Assembly (NCBI RefSeq): GCF_947496195.1
Contig: NZ_CANMBY010000001.1
Coordinates: 248,001-312,000, forward strand
Length of the DNA stretch: 64,000 nt
Direction: 5' to 3'
DNA from: an uncultured Polaribacter sp.
Lineage (GTDB): Bacteria > Bacteroidota > Bacteroidia > Flavobacteriales > Flavobacteriaceae
In this document: one piece after another, positions 16,990 through 26,212 of the stretch
Layout of the letters: each line of letters starts with the position of its first letter
Position numbering within the stretch: the first letter of the stretch is position 1
Program-made: the position numbers and the translations under genes
The notes under the pieces: generated by a model
Told to the model about the DNA's origin: nothing
The model's input: the letters and a program-made list of their open reading frames with translations, nothing else
The model's database searches: none

Positions 16990-18423
16990 ATGATGTCTAC
17001 AAATGTTGAAGAATTACTAAAATCAGAAGCACTTTTACAAGAAATAAATGTAAAAGGTTGGGTAAGAACGTTTAGAAGTAATCGTTTTATTGCGTTAAAT
17101 GATGGTTCTACTTTAAAAAATATTCAATGTGTTATTGATTTTGAAAACACTCCAGAAGAAACTTTAAAGAGAATAACTACTGGGGCTGCAATAGAAGTTA
17201 AAGGGACTTTAGTAGAAAGTCAAGGAAAAGGACAAAATGTTGAAATTCAAGTTTCTGAAATAGAAATTTTAGGAGACTCAAATCCAGATGAATATCCTAT
17301 TCAACCTAAAAAACATAGTTTCGAATTTTTAAGAGAGAATGCACATTTAAGAATGCGTACAAACACTTTTAGTGCAGTAATGCGTGTACGCTCTAAGCTA
17401 TCTTTTGCAGTTCATAAATACTTTCAAGAAAATGGTTTTAACTATGTAAACACACCAATTATTACAGGTTCTGATGCAGAAGGTGCAGGAGAAATGTTTA
17501 AAGTAAGTGCTTTTGAGCCAAATAAAGCACCACTAACAGAAGATGGAAAAATAGATTATTCTAAAGATTTTTTTGGCAAGGAAACTAACTTAACAGTTTC
17601 TGGGCAATTAGAAGCAGAAACTTTTGCAATGTCTTTAGGAAAAGCTTATACATTTGGCCCAACTTTTAGAGCAGAAAATTCTAACACCACTCGTCATTTA
17701 GCTGAATTTTGGATGATTGAACCAGAGGTGGCTTTTATGGATTTAGATGGTAATATGGATTTAGCTGAAGACTTTATAAAATCTGTTTTAAATGATATTT
17801 TAGAAAATTGTAAAGACGATTTAGCATTTTTAGACCAAAGATTAACGCAAGAAGAGAAAAGTAAACCACAAGCACAAAGAAGTGAAATGAGTTTGTTAGA
17901 GAAACTTAAATTTGTGGTAGAAAATAACTTTAAACGTGTTTCTTATACAGAAGCTATAGATATTTTAAGAAACTCTAAACCAAATAAGAAGAAAAAGTTT
18001 CAGTTTCCAATAAACGAATGGGGGGCAGATTTACAATCTGAACATGAACGCTTCTTAGTTGAAAAACATTTTAAATGTCCTGTTATTTTATTCGATTATC
18101 CTGCAAATATTAAAGCATTTTATATGCGTTTAAATGATGATGGAAAAACAGTTAGAGCTATGGATGTTTTATTCCCTGGAATTGGAGAAATTGTAGGAGG
18201 TTCTCAAAGAGAAGAACGTTATGATGTTTTAGTTGAGAAAATGAAAGCCTTAAACATAGAAGAGAAAGAATTATGGTGGTATTTAGATTTACGTAAATAC
18301 GGAACAGCAGTTCATTCTGGATTTGGTTTAGGTTTCGAAAGATTAGTGCAATTTGCAACTGGTATGAGTAACATTAGAGATGTTATACCTTTTCCAAGAA
18401 CACCACAAAATGCAGAATTTTAA
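16990..18423 (+). CDS. asnS: Asparaginyl-tRNA synthetase
   Basis: A class II synthetase that charges tRNA-Asn. The 477 residues begin with an OB-fold anticodon-binding domain ([18 protein letters not shown]), then the class II core with motif 2 [21 protein letters not shown] and motif 3 [10 protein letters not shown]. The insertion around [10 protein letters not shown] through [11 protein letters not shown] is usual for the bacterial AsnS type. The start could be either of two adjacent ATGs (16990 or 16993). It lies 24 bases before rpoN and is probably co-transcribed. Confidence 0.97.
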   Translation: MMSTNVEELLKSEALLQEINVKGWVRTFRSNRFIALNDGSTLKNIQCVIDFENTPEETLKRITTGAAIEVKGTLVESQGKGQNVEIQVSEIEILGDSNPDEYPIQPKKHSFEFLRENAHLRMRTNTFSAVMRVRSKLSFAVHKYFQENGFNYVNTPIITGSDAEGAGEMFKVSAFEPNKAPLTEDGKIDYSKDFFGKETNLTVSGQLEAETFAMSLGKAYTFGPTFRAENSNTTRHLAEFWMIEPEVAFMDLDGNMDLAEDFIKSVLNDILENCKDDLAFLDQRLTQEEKSKPQAQRSEMSLLEKLKFVVENNFKRVSYTEAIDILRNSKPNKKKKFQFPINEWGADLQSEHERFLVEKHFKCPVILFDYPANIKAFYMRLNDDGKTVRAMDVLFPGIGEIVGGSQREERYDVLVEKMKALNIEEKELWWYLDLRKYGTAVHSGFGLGFERLVQFATGMSNIRDVIPFPRTPQNAEF

Positions 18424-18447
18424 TTAAATTTTCGTATATTTTAGTAA

Positions 18448-19905
18448 ATGTTAAAACAAAGCTTACAATATAAATTATTGCAAAAATTATCTCCTCAACA
18501 AATTCAGTTGATGAAGTTAATACAATTGCCTACGCAAGCTTTTGAAGAACGTTTAAAACAAGAAATCGAAGAAAACCCTGCACTAGATACTGGAAAAGAA
18601 GAGTCAGATACTTTCGAAGATGATATGTCTAATGAATATGATGATACAGGAACAGAAAAAATAGATGCAGAAGACATAAACATAGACGAATATTTGAGTG
18701 ATGATGAAATACCTTCCTATAAAACTCAAGCAAACAATTATTCTTCTGACGATGATGAGAAAAATGTTCCTTATGCAGCTGGTACTTCTTTTCATCAATC
18801 ATTAAAAAATCAATTAAACACTTTTTCACTAAATGACGAAGAAAAATCTATAGCAGAATTTTTAGTAGGTAGTATAGATGACAGTGGGTATATTAGAAGA
18901 GAAATTTTAGATTTGGTAGATGATTTAGCTTTTACTGCTAACATTTTTACAACCGAAGAAAAAGTGCTTTCTGTCTTAAAAAAAGTAGTACATAATTTAG
19001 ATCCAATTGGAGTTGGTGCAAGAGACTTAAAAGAGTGTCTAATCATTCAATTAAAGTCTAAAGAAAAAAATAAAACTAGAGCTTTAGCCATTAATATTCT
19101 TGAAAATGCTTTTGATCATTTTGTAAAAAAACATTACAAAAAATTATTAGAAAAATTTTCTATCTCTGAAAATGAATTGAAAGAAGTTAATACTGAAATT
19201 TCTAAATTGAATCCAAAACCTGGTAGCTCTTATTCTGGAAATAATAAAATTGCAGAACAGATAGTTCCAGATTTTTCTATTAAAATTATTGACGGCGAAT
19301 TAGACTTAACTTTAAACTCTAGAAATGCTCCAGAATTGCATGTCTCTAGAGAGTATAACAACATGTTAAAAGGTTACCAAGAATCTAACGTTAAAACAAA
19401 ATCTCAAAAAGATGCAGTGTTTTTTATCAAACAAAAATTAGACGCTGCAAAATGGTTTATAGACGCTATAAAACAACGTCAGCAAACACTTTTGGTAACT
19501 ATGAATACCATAATGCATTATCAATATGAATACTTTTTAACTGGTGATGAACGTAAGCTTAAACCAATGATTTTAAAAGATATTGCTGATAAAATAAACA
19601 TGGATGTTTCCACTGTGTCTAGAGTCGCAAATAGTAAATATGTTTCTACACCTTATGGTACTAAATTAATTAAAGAATTCTTTTCTGAATCAATGAAAAA
19701 TGATCAGGGAGAAGATGTATCTACCAGAGAAATTAAAAAGATTTTAGAAACAGTAATTCAAGAAGAGGATAAGAAAAAACCTCTTACAGACGAAAAGCTT
19801 TCTAAAATTTTAAAAGAAAAAGGATATCCTATAGCTAGAAGAACAGTTGCTAAATATAGAGAGCAATTAGAGTTACCAGTAGCAAGATTACGCAAAGAAA
19901 TTTAA
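18448..19905 (+). CDS. rpoN: RNA polymerase sigma-54 factor
   Basis: An alternative sigma factor that needs AAA+ activators. The 485 residues show region I with the Gln/Leu-rich LQKLSPQQIQLMKLIQLPTQAFEERL, an acidic region II (about 50-105), the core-binding domain, the HTH with DVSTVSRVANSKYV, and the C-terminal RpoN box ARRTVAKYRE. Its stop overlaps the start of the next gene as TAATG. I saw no convincing TGGCAC-N5-TTGC promoter in the intergenic parts of the window, so its targets are probably elsewhere. Confidence 0.97.
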   Translation: MLKQSLQYKLLQKLSPQQIQLMKLIQLPTQAFEERLKQEIEENPALDTGKEESDTFEDDMSNEYDDTGTEKIDAEDINIDEYLSDDEIPSYKTQANNYSSDDDEKNVPYAAGTSFHQSLKNQLNTFSLNDEEKSIAEFLVGSIDDSGYIRREILDLVDDLAFTANIFTTEEKVLSVLKKVVHNLDPIGVGARDLKECLIIQLKSKEKNKTRALAINILENAFDHFVKKHYKKLLEKFSISENELKEVNTEISKLNPKPGSSYSGNNKIAEQIVPDFSIKIIDGELDLTLNSRNAPELHVSREYNNMLKGYQESNVKTKSQKDAVFFIKQKLDAAKWFIDAIKQRQQTLLVTMNTIMHYQYEYFLTGDERKLKPMILKDIADKINMDVSTVSRVANSKYVSTPYGTKLIKEFFSESMKNDQGEDVSTREIKKILETVIQEEDKKKPLTDEKLSKILKEKGYPIARRTVAKYREQLELPVARLRKEI

Positions 19906-20504
19906 TGAAATTTCAAAAATATATTTCTGCAATTATACATCCAATTGTAATACCTACAATAGGTGTTATGATTTATTTTTTATTAGTACCAACTACGTAT
20001 ACGAGTGCTCAAAAATTCACTGTTTTAAGTGCTGTTTTTGTAATTACTTATTTAATACCTCTATTTACTCTTTTAGTTTTTAAAAAATTAAAGCTTATAG
20101 ATTCTTATAAAACAGAAACTATAAAAGAAAGAAGATTACCTGTTTTGTTAATGGTAATTCTTTTTTATTTTCTAGCAAATACTTTAAATAGTACTTTAAT
20201 TTTAAAAGATTTAACATTGCTATTCTATGCATCATCTCTTGGTTTACTAATTATATATATCTTATTTTATTTTAAATTTAAAATGAGTATACATCTATTT
20301 TCTTTAGGTATTTCAACAGGTTTTTTTTTAGTATTATCAGAAATCTATAGTCAATCTTTCTTATTGGTTATTATAATTTTATTATTTCTTTCTGGTTTAG
20401 TTGCAAGTGCTAGATTACATCTAAAAGCACATAATAAGTTAGAAGTATATTCAGGTTTTTTTGTTGGAATTATAGCAGTATTTGCTACCTATTTTATATT
20501 ATAG
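19905..20504 (+). CDS. Membrane protein, degenerate PAP2-phosphatase-like
   Basis: A 199-residue protein of about six membrane helices, translationally coupled to rpoN (TAATG). Parts resemble the PAP2/phosphatidic acid phosphatase family: KTETIKERRLP resembles motif C1, SIHLFSLG stands where SGH is expected, and ARLHLKAHNKLEVYSG resembles the motif C3 pattern. The C2 motif is incomplete, so activity is doubtful. It may be a PAP2 relative with another function. The 3' end overlaps the convergent barrel gene by six bases. Confidence 0.65.
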   Translation: MKFQKYISAIIHPIVIPTIGVMIYFLLVPTTYTSAQKFTVLSAVFVITYLIPLFTLLVFKKLKLIDSYKTETIKERRLPVLLMVILFYFLANTLNSTLILKDLTLLFYASSLGLLIIYILFYFKFKMSIHLFSLGISTGFFLVLSEIYSQSFLLVIIILLFLSGLVASARLHLKAHNKLEVYSGFFVGIIAVFATYFIL

Positions 20505-21173
20505 AATATAAAAAATTAATCCAAATTTTAAAACACTTGTATCAATTGAAGCACCATTAAAAGATGCATTTTCAAAAATTGGAGTTAAACTATAAAAAAC
20601 ATTAAAATTAAATTCATCATAGCCAGCTGAAAGTGTTAAACCATATTGAAATTTTCGATAAGCATTAACATTTTTGTATTCAAAAGAAGTAGAATTTTCT
20701 GTAAAATTAAATTTATTAGATAAATTATAAAGAAATTTTACTCCTCCATAAATTCTCCAAAAATCATATCTTTTTGCATTTGAAGTTCTCCAACGTATTT
20801 CTAATGGAAATTCTAAATTACTTGCTGTATAATTATTAGAAGTTAGATTTGATCCATTACTAAAAACAGTATTACCATTTATTTCTTCTACTTTAAGTTC
20901 ATGAGAAAAAGAATCAAAACCATACCCTACACCTACTGCAAAAGAAAAATTACCTTGTTTATTTAAAGTAATATCTTTTAAAAACCCTATAGATAAACCA
21001 TAAGAAAAACCACTTTTTGTAATTTGTTGAGGTTGATTAAAGAACTGTGCATAAGATACTGATAGATAAATTTGATCTTCTGCATACTTGTCTCCTAATT
21101 GCAAAGAATCTTTTTGAGCATAATTGGTGAGGAAACAAAAAAATAAAAAAAGTAATAAATAAAACTTCTTCAT
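20499..21173 (-). CDS. Outer membrane beta-barrel protein, PorT-like
   Basis: A 224-residue protein from the chosen start. It begins with a signal peptide (MKKFYLLLFLFFCFLTNYAQ) and then shows alternating beta strands rich in Gly and aromatic residues, ending in an aromatic-hydrophobic strand typical of barrels. It resembles the PorT-family porins of Bacteroidota, of which PorT itself belongs to T9SS; I cannot say that this is PorT. An upstream ATG at 21218 would put 15 extra residues before the signal peptide, so 21173 is preferred. It lies downstream of the exbB/exbD operon but is separated from it by a terminator. Confidence 0.7.
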   Translation of the reverse strand: MKKFYLLLFLFFCFLTNYAQKDSLQLGDKYAEDQIYLSVSYAQFFNQPQQITKSGFSYGLSIGFLKDITLNKQGNFSFAVGVGYGFDSFSHELKVEEINGNTVFSNGSNLTSNNYTASNLEFPLEIRWRTSNAKRYDFWRIYGGVKFLYNLSNKFNFTENSTSFEYKNVNAYRKFQYGLTLSAGYDEFNFNVFYSLTPIFENASFNGASIDTSVLKFGLIFYIL

Positions 21174-21232
21174 AATTAATGAACGATATTTAAAGATACA
21201 ATATTTTAAAATGAACATTAAAATTTATGTAT

Positions 21233-21266
21233 AAAAAAAGCAACCTAAAATAGGTTGCTTTTTTAA
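21233..21266 (-). terminator. Terminator of the exbB/exbD operon
   Basis: AAGCAACCTA pairs with TAGGTTGCTT, flanked by A and T runs on both sides, just after the last exbD. Confidence 0.88.
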
Positions 21267-21282
21267 CTTATTAAAATAATAT

Positions 21283-21750
21283 TTAGTTTCCAGACCCTTT
21301 TTGAGTAGAGTAACTAATTTTAAGAGCATTTACATCTCTTAATTTTAATCTTATATCTGTCATTGTACCAACATTAGATTCTTTATCTGCTTTAATAGAT
21401 GTTGTCATAAAAGGATGCATAGCTTCAGCTAATTTATCTCTTTTACTAAATATAAAAGCAGGTACTTGATCTGCAGATGCAATCTTATCATTTAATTGAA
21501 TTTTATTATATCCAACCCCATCTCTATTTGGATCTTTAGATTTACCAACATAAATTGTACTTACTAAACTTTTATCTTCTAACTTTTTAATTTCAGTAGC
21601 ACTTGGTAATCTTGGGTTTTCAATTCTAAGATCGGTTTCTCTCATCGTTGTTGTAACCATAAAGAAAAACAGTAACATAAAAACAATGTCTGGTAAGGCA
21701 GCAGTATTTACTGCTGGTAATCCTTTTTTCTTTTTTCCGAATTTAGCCAT
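21283..21750 (-). CDS. ExbD/TolR-family transport protein
   Basis: A 155-residue protein with one N-terminal membrane helix carrying the key Asp (LPDIVFMLLFFFMVTTTM) and a periplasmic domain. ExbD-type proteins couple the proton gradient to TonB- or Tol-like work together with an ExbB/TolQ channel. It is the last gene of the exbB / 4-TM / exbD / exbD operon, 21 bases after the first exbD. Confidence 0.92.
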   Translation of the reverse strand: MAKFGKKKKGLPAVNTAALPDIVFMLLFFFMVTTTMRETDLRIENPRLPSATEIKKLEDKSLVSTIYVGKSKDPNRDGVGYNKIQLNDKIASADQVPAFIFSKRDKLAEAMHPFMTTSIKADKESNVGTMTDIRLKLRDVNALKISYSTQKGSGN

Positions 21751-21771
21751 ATTGTTTAATTTTATAAGTTC

Positions 21772-22416
21772 TTAAGAAGTTGGTTCTGCATCAGAAATAA
21801 TTTGAGGATATGCAATTTTGATATCTTCAACTTTCTTTCTTAATTCCTCAACTCTATCTTTTAAATCAGCACTCTTTTTTGCATCTTTAAAAGCTTCTTC
21901 TAATTCATCAAAACTCATGCCATATCGTTGTTTAGACAACCTATTTCTTAACTCTGTATAAGCTCTAAGTAACTCATTTTGCACTTGAATATAAGTACCA
22001 TATTCTGTTCCTCTATCACTTTGTACAGATATAATTGCTTTGTTTGGATGATCTGAAGAAGTATCGCTTCTTTCACCTTGACAGTAATCGCATGGTTTTC
22101 CAGGAGTACCATCTTCACCAGGCTTACCTATTCCACCACCATTATCTATAAACTTTTTGGCAGCTTCTTTAAGTTCTTTTATTTCCATTCTATCACCTTC
22201 TACCAACAACTCATTATTTCTGTTGATATTTACTTCAAAGATGTTTTTCTCTTTGATAATTGGTGGTACATAATCTGGTGGTGGTTTTTCTGATAACTTT
22301 TTAGAGATACCTGAGTCTACGTTCATAGTAGTGGTCACTAAAAAGAAAATCAGTAATAAAAAGGCAATGTCTGCCATTGAACCTGCATTAATTTCTGGGT
22401 TTTCTCTTCTTGCCAT
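21772..22416 (-). CDS. ExbD/TolR-family protein with unusual periplasmic insert
   Basis: A 214-residue ExbD with the membrane helix SMADIAFLLLIFFLVTTTM holding the conserved Asp. It is longer than a usual ExbD (about 140-150). The extra part is periplasmic: a proline-rich stretch after the helix, a Gly/Pro segment with collagen-like spacing (GIGKPGEDGTPGKP) running into a CDYC cysteine pair at about residues 112-115, and a charged C-terminal coiled coil of about 60 residues. Pairing with the next ExbD suggests a heteromeric stator. Confidence 0.9.
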   Translation of the reverse strand: MARRENPEINAGSMADIAFLLLIFFLVTTTMNVDSGISKKLSEKPPPDYVPPIIKEKNIFEVNINRNNELLVEGDRMEIKELKEAAKKFIDNGGGIGKPGEDGTPGKPCDYCQGERSDTSSDHPNKAIISVQSDRGTEYGTYIQVQNELLRAYTELRNRLSKQRYGMSFDELEEAFKDAKKSADLKDRVEELRKKVEDIKIAYPQIISDAEPTS

Positions 22417-22426
22417 CTTACTTGTT

Positions 22427-22891
22427 TTATGATTTAACTAATCCTTTCAATAAATCCCAAACAAAGAATAAACTAGCAATTCCGCCTAAAATTACACTGT
22501 ACCATATTCCAGTTCCAACCCATTTGTTTGTGCTAGAACCTTCTTCTCCACCTTCTAAAACTTTAAGACCATTAGCATCATAAACAGCAGCTGTATCTGA
22601 TAAGAAATAAGCTACTACTAAAAGAACAGCTAATACTCCTAAACCTGCTAAGGTTTTCTTTAAGTTTTCTGGGTTTCTAAACATACTCCATAAAGAAAGT
22701 ACGATAGCCACTATTACTGTTGCATAAAACAACCATGTAGAATAATATATTAGAGGACTAATTACACTGTTCCCTAAATCTACATCTGTTTTAAGTGCTT
22801 CAGCATCTTCCATAAAAATTCTTATGAAAAGAATACCTCCAACAACAGCAATTAAGGTTATTAAGATATTTAATATTTTATTACTTTTCAT
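22427..22891 (-). CDS. Four-helix membrane protein in the exbB/exbD operon, unknown
   Basis: A 154-residue protein with about four membrane helices (about 8-25, 48-70, 82-100, 128-150) and a Gly/Glu-rich loop (LEGGEEGSST). I do not recognise a named family. It sits between exbB and the first exbD with gaps of 8 and 10 bases, which makes it a probable part of the same proton-channel complex or an assembly factor for it. Confidence 0.8.
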   Translation of the reverse strand: MKSNKILNILITLIAVVGGILFIRIFMEDAEALKTDVDLGNSVISPLIYYSTWLFYATVIVAIVLSLWSMFRNPENLKKTLAGLGVLAVLLVVAYFLSDTAAVYDANGLKVLEGGEEGSSTNKWVGTGIWYSVILGGIASLFFVWDLLKGLVKS

Positions 22892-22899
22892 ATTGTTTT

Positions 22900-23622
22900 T
22901 TATTTTTTATACTTTACTAATAAGTCTACTAAAGAGATAGATGCATCTTCCATATTGTTTACGATACTATCGATTTTTGCAACAATATAGTTATAGAAAA
23001 TTTGTAGAATAATAGCAACAATAAGACCAAATACAGTTGTTAATAAGGCTACTTTAATACCTCCTGCAACTACTGCTGGTGAAATATCGTTTGCTACAGC
23101 AATATCGTTAAATGCTCCAATCATACCAATTACAGTACCCATGAAACCTAACATTGGTGCTAATGCAATAAATAATGATATCCAAGAAACATTCTTTTCT
23201 AATTGTCCCATTTGTACACCACCATATGCTACTACAGCTTTTTCTGCTTCTTCTACTCCTTCATCAACTCTATCTAAACCTTGATAAAAAATAGATGCAA
23301 CAGGTCCTTTTGTATTTCTACAAACTTCTTTAGCTGCTTCTACACCACCTGAACTTAATGCATCATCAACATTTGCTAATAATTTTTTTGTATTTGTAGT
23401 TGCCATGTTTAAATAAATAATTCTTTCAATGGCAATAGCTAAACCTAAGATTAAAGCTACTAATACAATTCCCATAAATCCTGGACCACCATCTATAAAG
23501 TTTTGCTTTAAAATTTGGTGAAACGTTTTTGCTTCTGTTACAGTTTCTTGAGCAAATGTAGATTGAACAGCTCCAAAAAACATGAATCCTATTACAGATA
23601 AGGCTTTTACTACTTTTTTCAT
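22900..23622 (-). CDS. exbB: MotA/TolQ/ExbB proton channel family protein
   Basis: A 240-residue inner-membrane channel subunit. It has an N-terminal signal-like segment ending at about STFAQ, a first helix (about 50-70), a cytoplasmic domain, and the conserved pair of helices with LAPMLGFMGTVIGMIGAF and LLTTVFGLIVAIILQIFYN. The family drives TonB, Tol or motility machines with proton flow. It heads a four-gene operon with a 4-TM protein and two ExbD proteins. The machine it powers is not identified in the window. Confidence 0.93.
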   Translation of the reverse strand: MKKVVKALSVIGFMFFGAVQSTFAQETVTEAKTFHQILKQNFIDGGPGFMGIVLVALILGLAIAIERIIYLNMATTNTKKLLANVDDALSSGGVEAAKEVCRNTKGPVASIFYQGLDRVDEGVEEAEKAVVAYGGVQMGQLEKNVSWISLFIALAPMLGFMGTVIGMIGAFNDIAVANDISPAVVAGGIKVALLTTVFGLIVAIILQIFYNYIVAKIDSIVNNMEDASISLVDLLVKYKK

Positions 23623-23867
23623 CTTTGTTATAAATTAATTTTAATAGTTAACGGGTTAAAGATATAAATTTTCAACTCAAAAAAAGAAAATGCGAGATAC
23701 TTTCTAACATATTCTAGGAAGAATAATTTATTCTTTTAAATTTCAGAGTGCCAAGTAACAAAAAATGTTAAGCATAAAAAAATTTTTTTGGTTGATTTCG
23801 TTAAAATAGACTACTTTTTTTTGATTTCAAATTAACAATAGGGAAACTTAACATTTATTTTAGAAAA

Positions 23868-24914
23868 TTAATCTGACATTTCTCCTCTTAAAGGCATTTC
23901 AAAATAATTCTTAAACTCAGTTTCATTTAAATTTTCTGCTAATAAATACATCATTTTTGCAACTGCAGATTCTGTTGTAATATCTTTACCACTAATTACC
24001 CCTATTTCTTTTAAAGAGAAACTTGTTTCATAATGACCTTGTTTAACACTTCCTCCAGAACATTGAGTTACGTTTACTATTTTAATATTCTTTTTTATAG
24101 CTTCCTTTAATAAATTTAAAAACCATTCTTTACTTGGTGCATTACCTGCACCATAACTCTCTAGAACAACTCCTTTTAAATTCTCTATAGCTAGAAGACT
24201 TTTTACAGTATTTTCTGTAATTCCAGGAAAAAGTTTTAAAACTAAAACATCTGTAACTAAACTCTTTCTAACAATTAAATTTTTACTTTCTTTTTTAGAG
24301 TGGTATAAATAGTAATCATTAAAATATAAATTGACTCCACTTTCTGCTAGAGGTGGATAATTCATAGAGGCAAATGCTTCAAATTGTTCTGCACTAATTT
24401 TAGTTGTTCTATTTGCTCTATATAGTTTATACTCAAAATACAAACAAACTTCTTGAATTACTGGCAATCCATTTTTTTGTGAACAAGCTATTTCTATTGA
24501 GGTAATAAGATTTTCTTTTGCATCTGTTCTTAAATCGCCTATTGGTAATTGTGAACCAGTAAAAATAACAGGTTTACTTAAGTTTTCTAGCATAAAACTT
24601 AATGCAGATGAAATATAAGACATTGTATCTGAACCTGTTAAAACTACAAATCCATCAAAGTTATTATAATTCTTCTCTAATATTTCAGCTATTTCTACAT
24701 AATAACTTGTATCCATATTAGAAGAATCTATTGGATCTTCAAAAGAGATAGTTTTAAGATTACAATTTAATTGTTCTATTTCAGGTATTTTATGAATAAT
24801 CTGACTAAAATCAAAAGCTTTTAAAGCCTGAGTTTTATAATCTTTTATCATTCCAATAGTACCTCCAGTGTAAATAATAAGGATGTTTGGTTTATTTGCC
24901 ATTTTGACATTCAT
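23868..24914 (-). CDS. Type I L-asparaginase
   Basis: Hydrolyses asparagine to aspartate and ammonia. The 348-residue protein keeps the two catalytic threonine motifs, TGGTIGM near the start and VLTGSDTMSY near residue 95, plus the C-terminal VTQCSGGSV and QGHYETS segments. There is no signal peptide, so it is of the cytoplasmic type. An internal ATG at 24902 could be the real start. The 245-base gap between it and exbB contains no ORF that I can support. Confidence 0.94.
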   Translation of the reverse strand: MNVKMANKPNILIIYTGGTIGMIKDYKTQALKAFDFSQIIHKIPEIEQLNCNLKTISFEDPIDSSNMDTSYYVEIAEILEKNYNNFDGFVVLTGSDTMSYISSALSFMLENLSKPVIFTGSQLPIGDLRTDAKENLITSIEIACSQKNGLPVIQEVCLYFEYKLYRANRTTKISAEQFEAFASMNYPPLAESGVNLYFNDYYLYHSKKESKNLIVRKSLVTDVLVLKLFPGITENTVKSLLAIENLKGVVLESYGAGNAPSKEWFLNLLKEAIKKNIKIVNVTQCSGGSVKQGHYETSFSLKEIGVISGKDITTESAVAKMMYLLAENLNETEFKNYFEMPLRGEMSD

Positions 24915-25048
24915 TCTTAATAAACTATTAAATTACAATCATTTTTTATGACACTGTGTTATTTTATTTTAAAAAAACTACAATGGAATAATTTATGTTG
25001 TAAATTTATCAAACAAAAATGATATACAATTTTAAAACAATATAAATT

Positions 25049-25747
25049 ATGATGGGATTTTATATATTAATTGGTGTAATTTCTTTAGTAAGTTGGCTAA
25101 TTAGTAATACATTAAAAAGAAAATTTGATAAATACTCTAAAGTTTCTTTAAGAAATGGAATGAGTGGTGCTGAAATTGCAGAGAAGATGTTAGCTGATAA
25201 TGGCATTTTTGATGTTAAGGTAATATCTACACCTGGTCGTTTAACAGATCATTACAACCCAAAAGATAAAACAGTAAATCTAAGTGAGGCTGTTTATAAT
25301 CAAAGAAATGCTGCTGCTGCTGCAGTTGCTGCTCATGAAGTTGGGCATGCTGTTCAACATGCTACAGCTTACGATTGGTTAACAATGCGTTCTAAGTTAG
25401 TACCAGTTGTTAGTATTTCTTCAAGATTTTCTCAGTGGTTGGTCATTGGTGGTCTAATTTTAGGAGCTGCTTCAGGTGGTTCTGGAATTGGTTTTTACAT
25501 AGCCATAACAGGTTTAGTTTTTATGGCATTAGCTACTTTATTTAGTTTTATTACTTTACCTGTTGAATATGATGCAAGTAACAGAGCATTAGCTTGGTTA
25601 AAGAATAAAAACATGGTTTCTAGAGAAGAACTAGAAGGATCTACAGACGCTTTAAAATGGGCTGCTAGAACCTATTTAGTTGCTGCTTTAGGTTCTTTAG
25701 CTATGCTTTTATACTGGGGACTTCAAGTTTTAGGAGGTAGAGACTAA
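25049..25747 (+). CDS. Membrane zinc metallopeptidase (YugP family)
   Basis: A 232-residue membrane protein with an N-terminal helix, the zinc motif HEVGHAVQH at about residue 95, three more helices (about 128-180 and the C-terminus) and a Glu in VEYDAS that can be the third ligand. This is the YugP-like family found in many bacteria; its substrate is unknown. The start could be the ATG at 25049 or the one at 25052. A terminator follows. Confidence 0.92.
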   Translation: MMGFYILIGVISLVSWLISNTLKRKFDKYSKVSLRNGMSGAEIAEKMLADNGIFDVKVISTPGRLTDHYNPKDKTVNLSEAVYNQRNAAAAAVAAHEVGHAVQHATAYDWLTMRSKLVPVVSISSRFSQWLVIGGLILGAASGGSGIGFYIAITGLVFMALATLFSFITLPVEYDASNRALAWLKNKNMVSREELEGSTDALKWAARTYLVAALGSLAMLLYWGLQVLGGRD

Positions 25748-25769
25748 AATTTATTTAAAATAATAATTT

Positions 25770-25797
25770 AAAATCGCTCAATGAGCGATTTTTTTAT
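25770..25797 (+). terminator. Terminator after the YugP-like gene
   Basis: AAATCGCTCA pairs with TGAGCGATTT, then a T run. Confidence 0.88.
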
Positions 25798-25846
25798 TTC
25801 TAATACTTTCATTTTGTATCTTTATTGAAACTGTAAATCTTTTGTT

Positions 25847-26212
25847 TTGGAATTAAATGTTTTAGGAAAACCATTAGAATCTTGTTGTACATCCCCACCT
25901 ACAGGTTACTTTAGAGATGGGTTTTGCAGAACAAGAGAAGATGATTATGGCACACATACAGTTTGCGCAATTGTAACAAAAGAATTCTTAGAATATTCTG
26001 CATCTAAAGGAAATGATTTAATGACACCTATACCTTATTGGAATTTTCCAGGTTTAAAGCCTGGTGATAAATGGTGTTTATGCATTTCTAGATGGTTACA
26101 AGCAGAGAAAGTTGGTAAAGCTCCATTTGTTATTTTAGAAGCAACACATGAAAAGTCTTTACAATTTACCTCAATAAAAGTTTTAGAAAAATATGCTTAT
26201 AAAGTAAGTTAA
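25847..26212 (+). CDS. DUF2237 protein
   Basis: A 121-residue protein of the DUF2237 family, function unknown. The family pattern is visible: NVLGKPLESC near the start, TGYFRDGFCRT, DYGTHTVCAIVT, and GDKWCLCISRW near residue 80, with several conserved Cys residues. The open frame has no ATG before it and closes at a TGA 21 bases upstream, so the start is TTG at 25847. It is directly followed by the next gene with no gap. Confidence 0.88.
   Translation: MELNVLGKPLESCCTSPPTGYFRDGFCRTREDDYGTHTVCAIVTKEFLEYSASKGNDLMTPIPYWNFPGLKPGDKWCLCISRWLQAEKVGKAPFVILEATHEKSLQFTSIKVLEKYAYKVS

Noticed and set aside
25951..25975. A sigma-54-like TGGCAC in the DUF2237 gene
   Set aside because: The TTGC element is not at the right spacing, and the site is inside a coding region.
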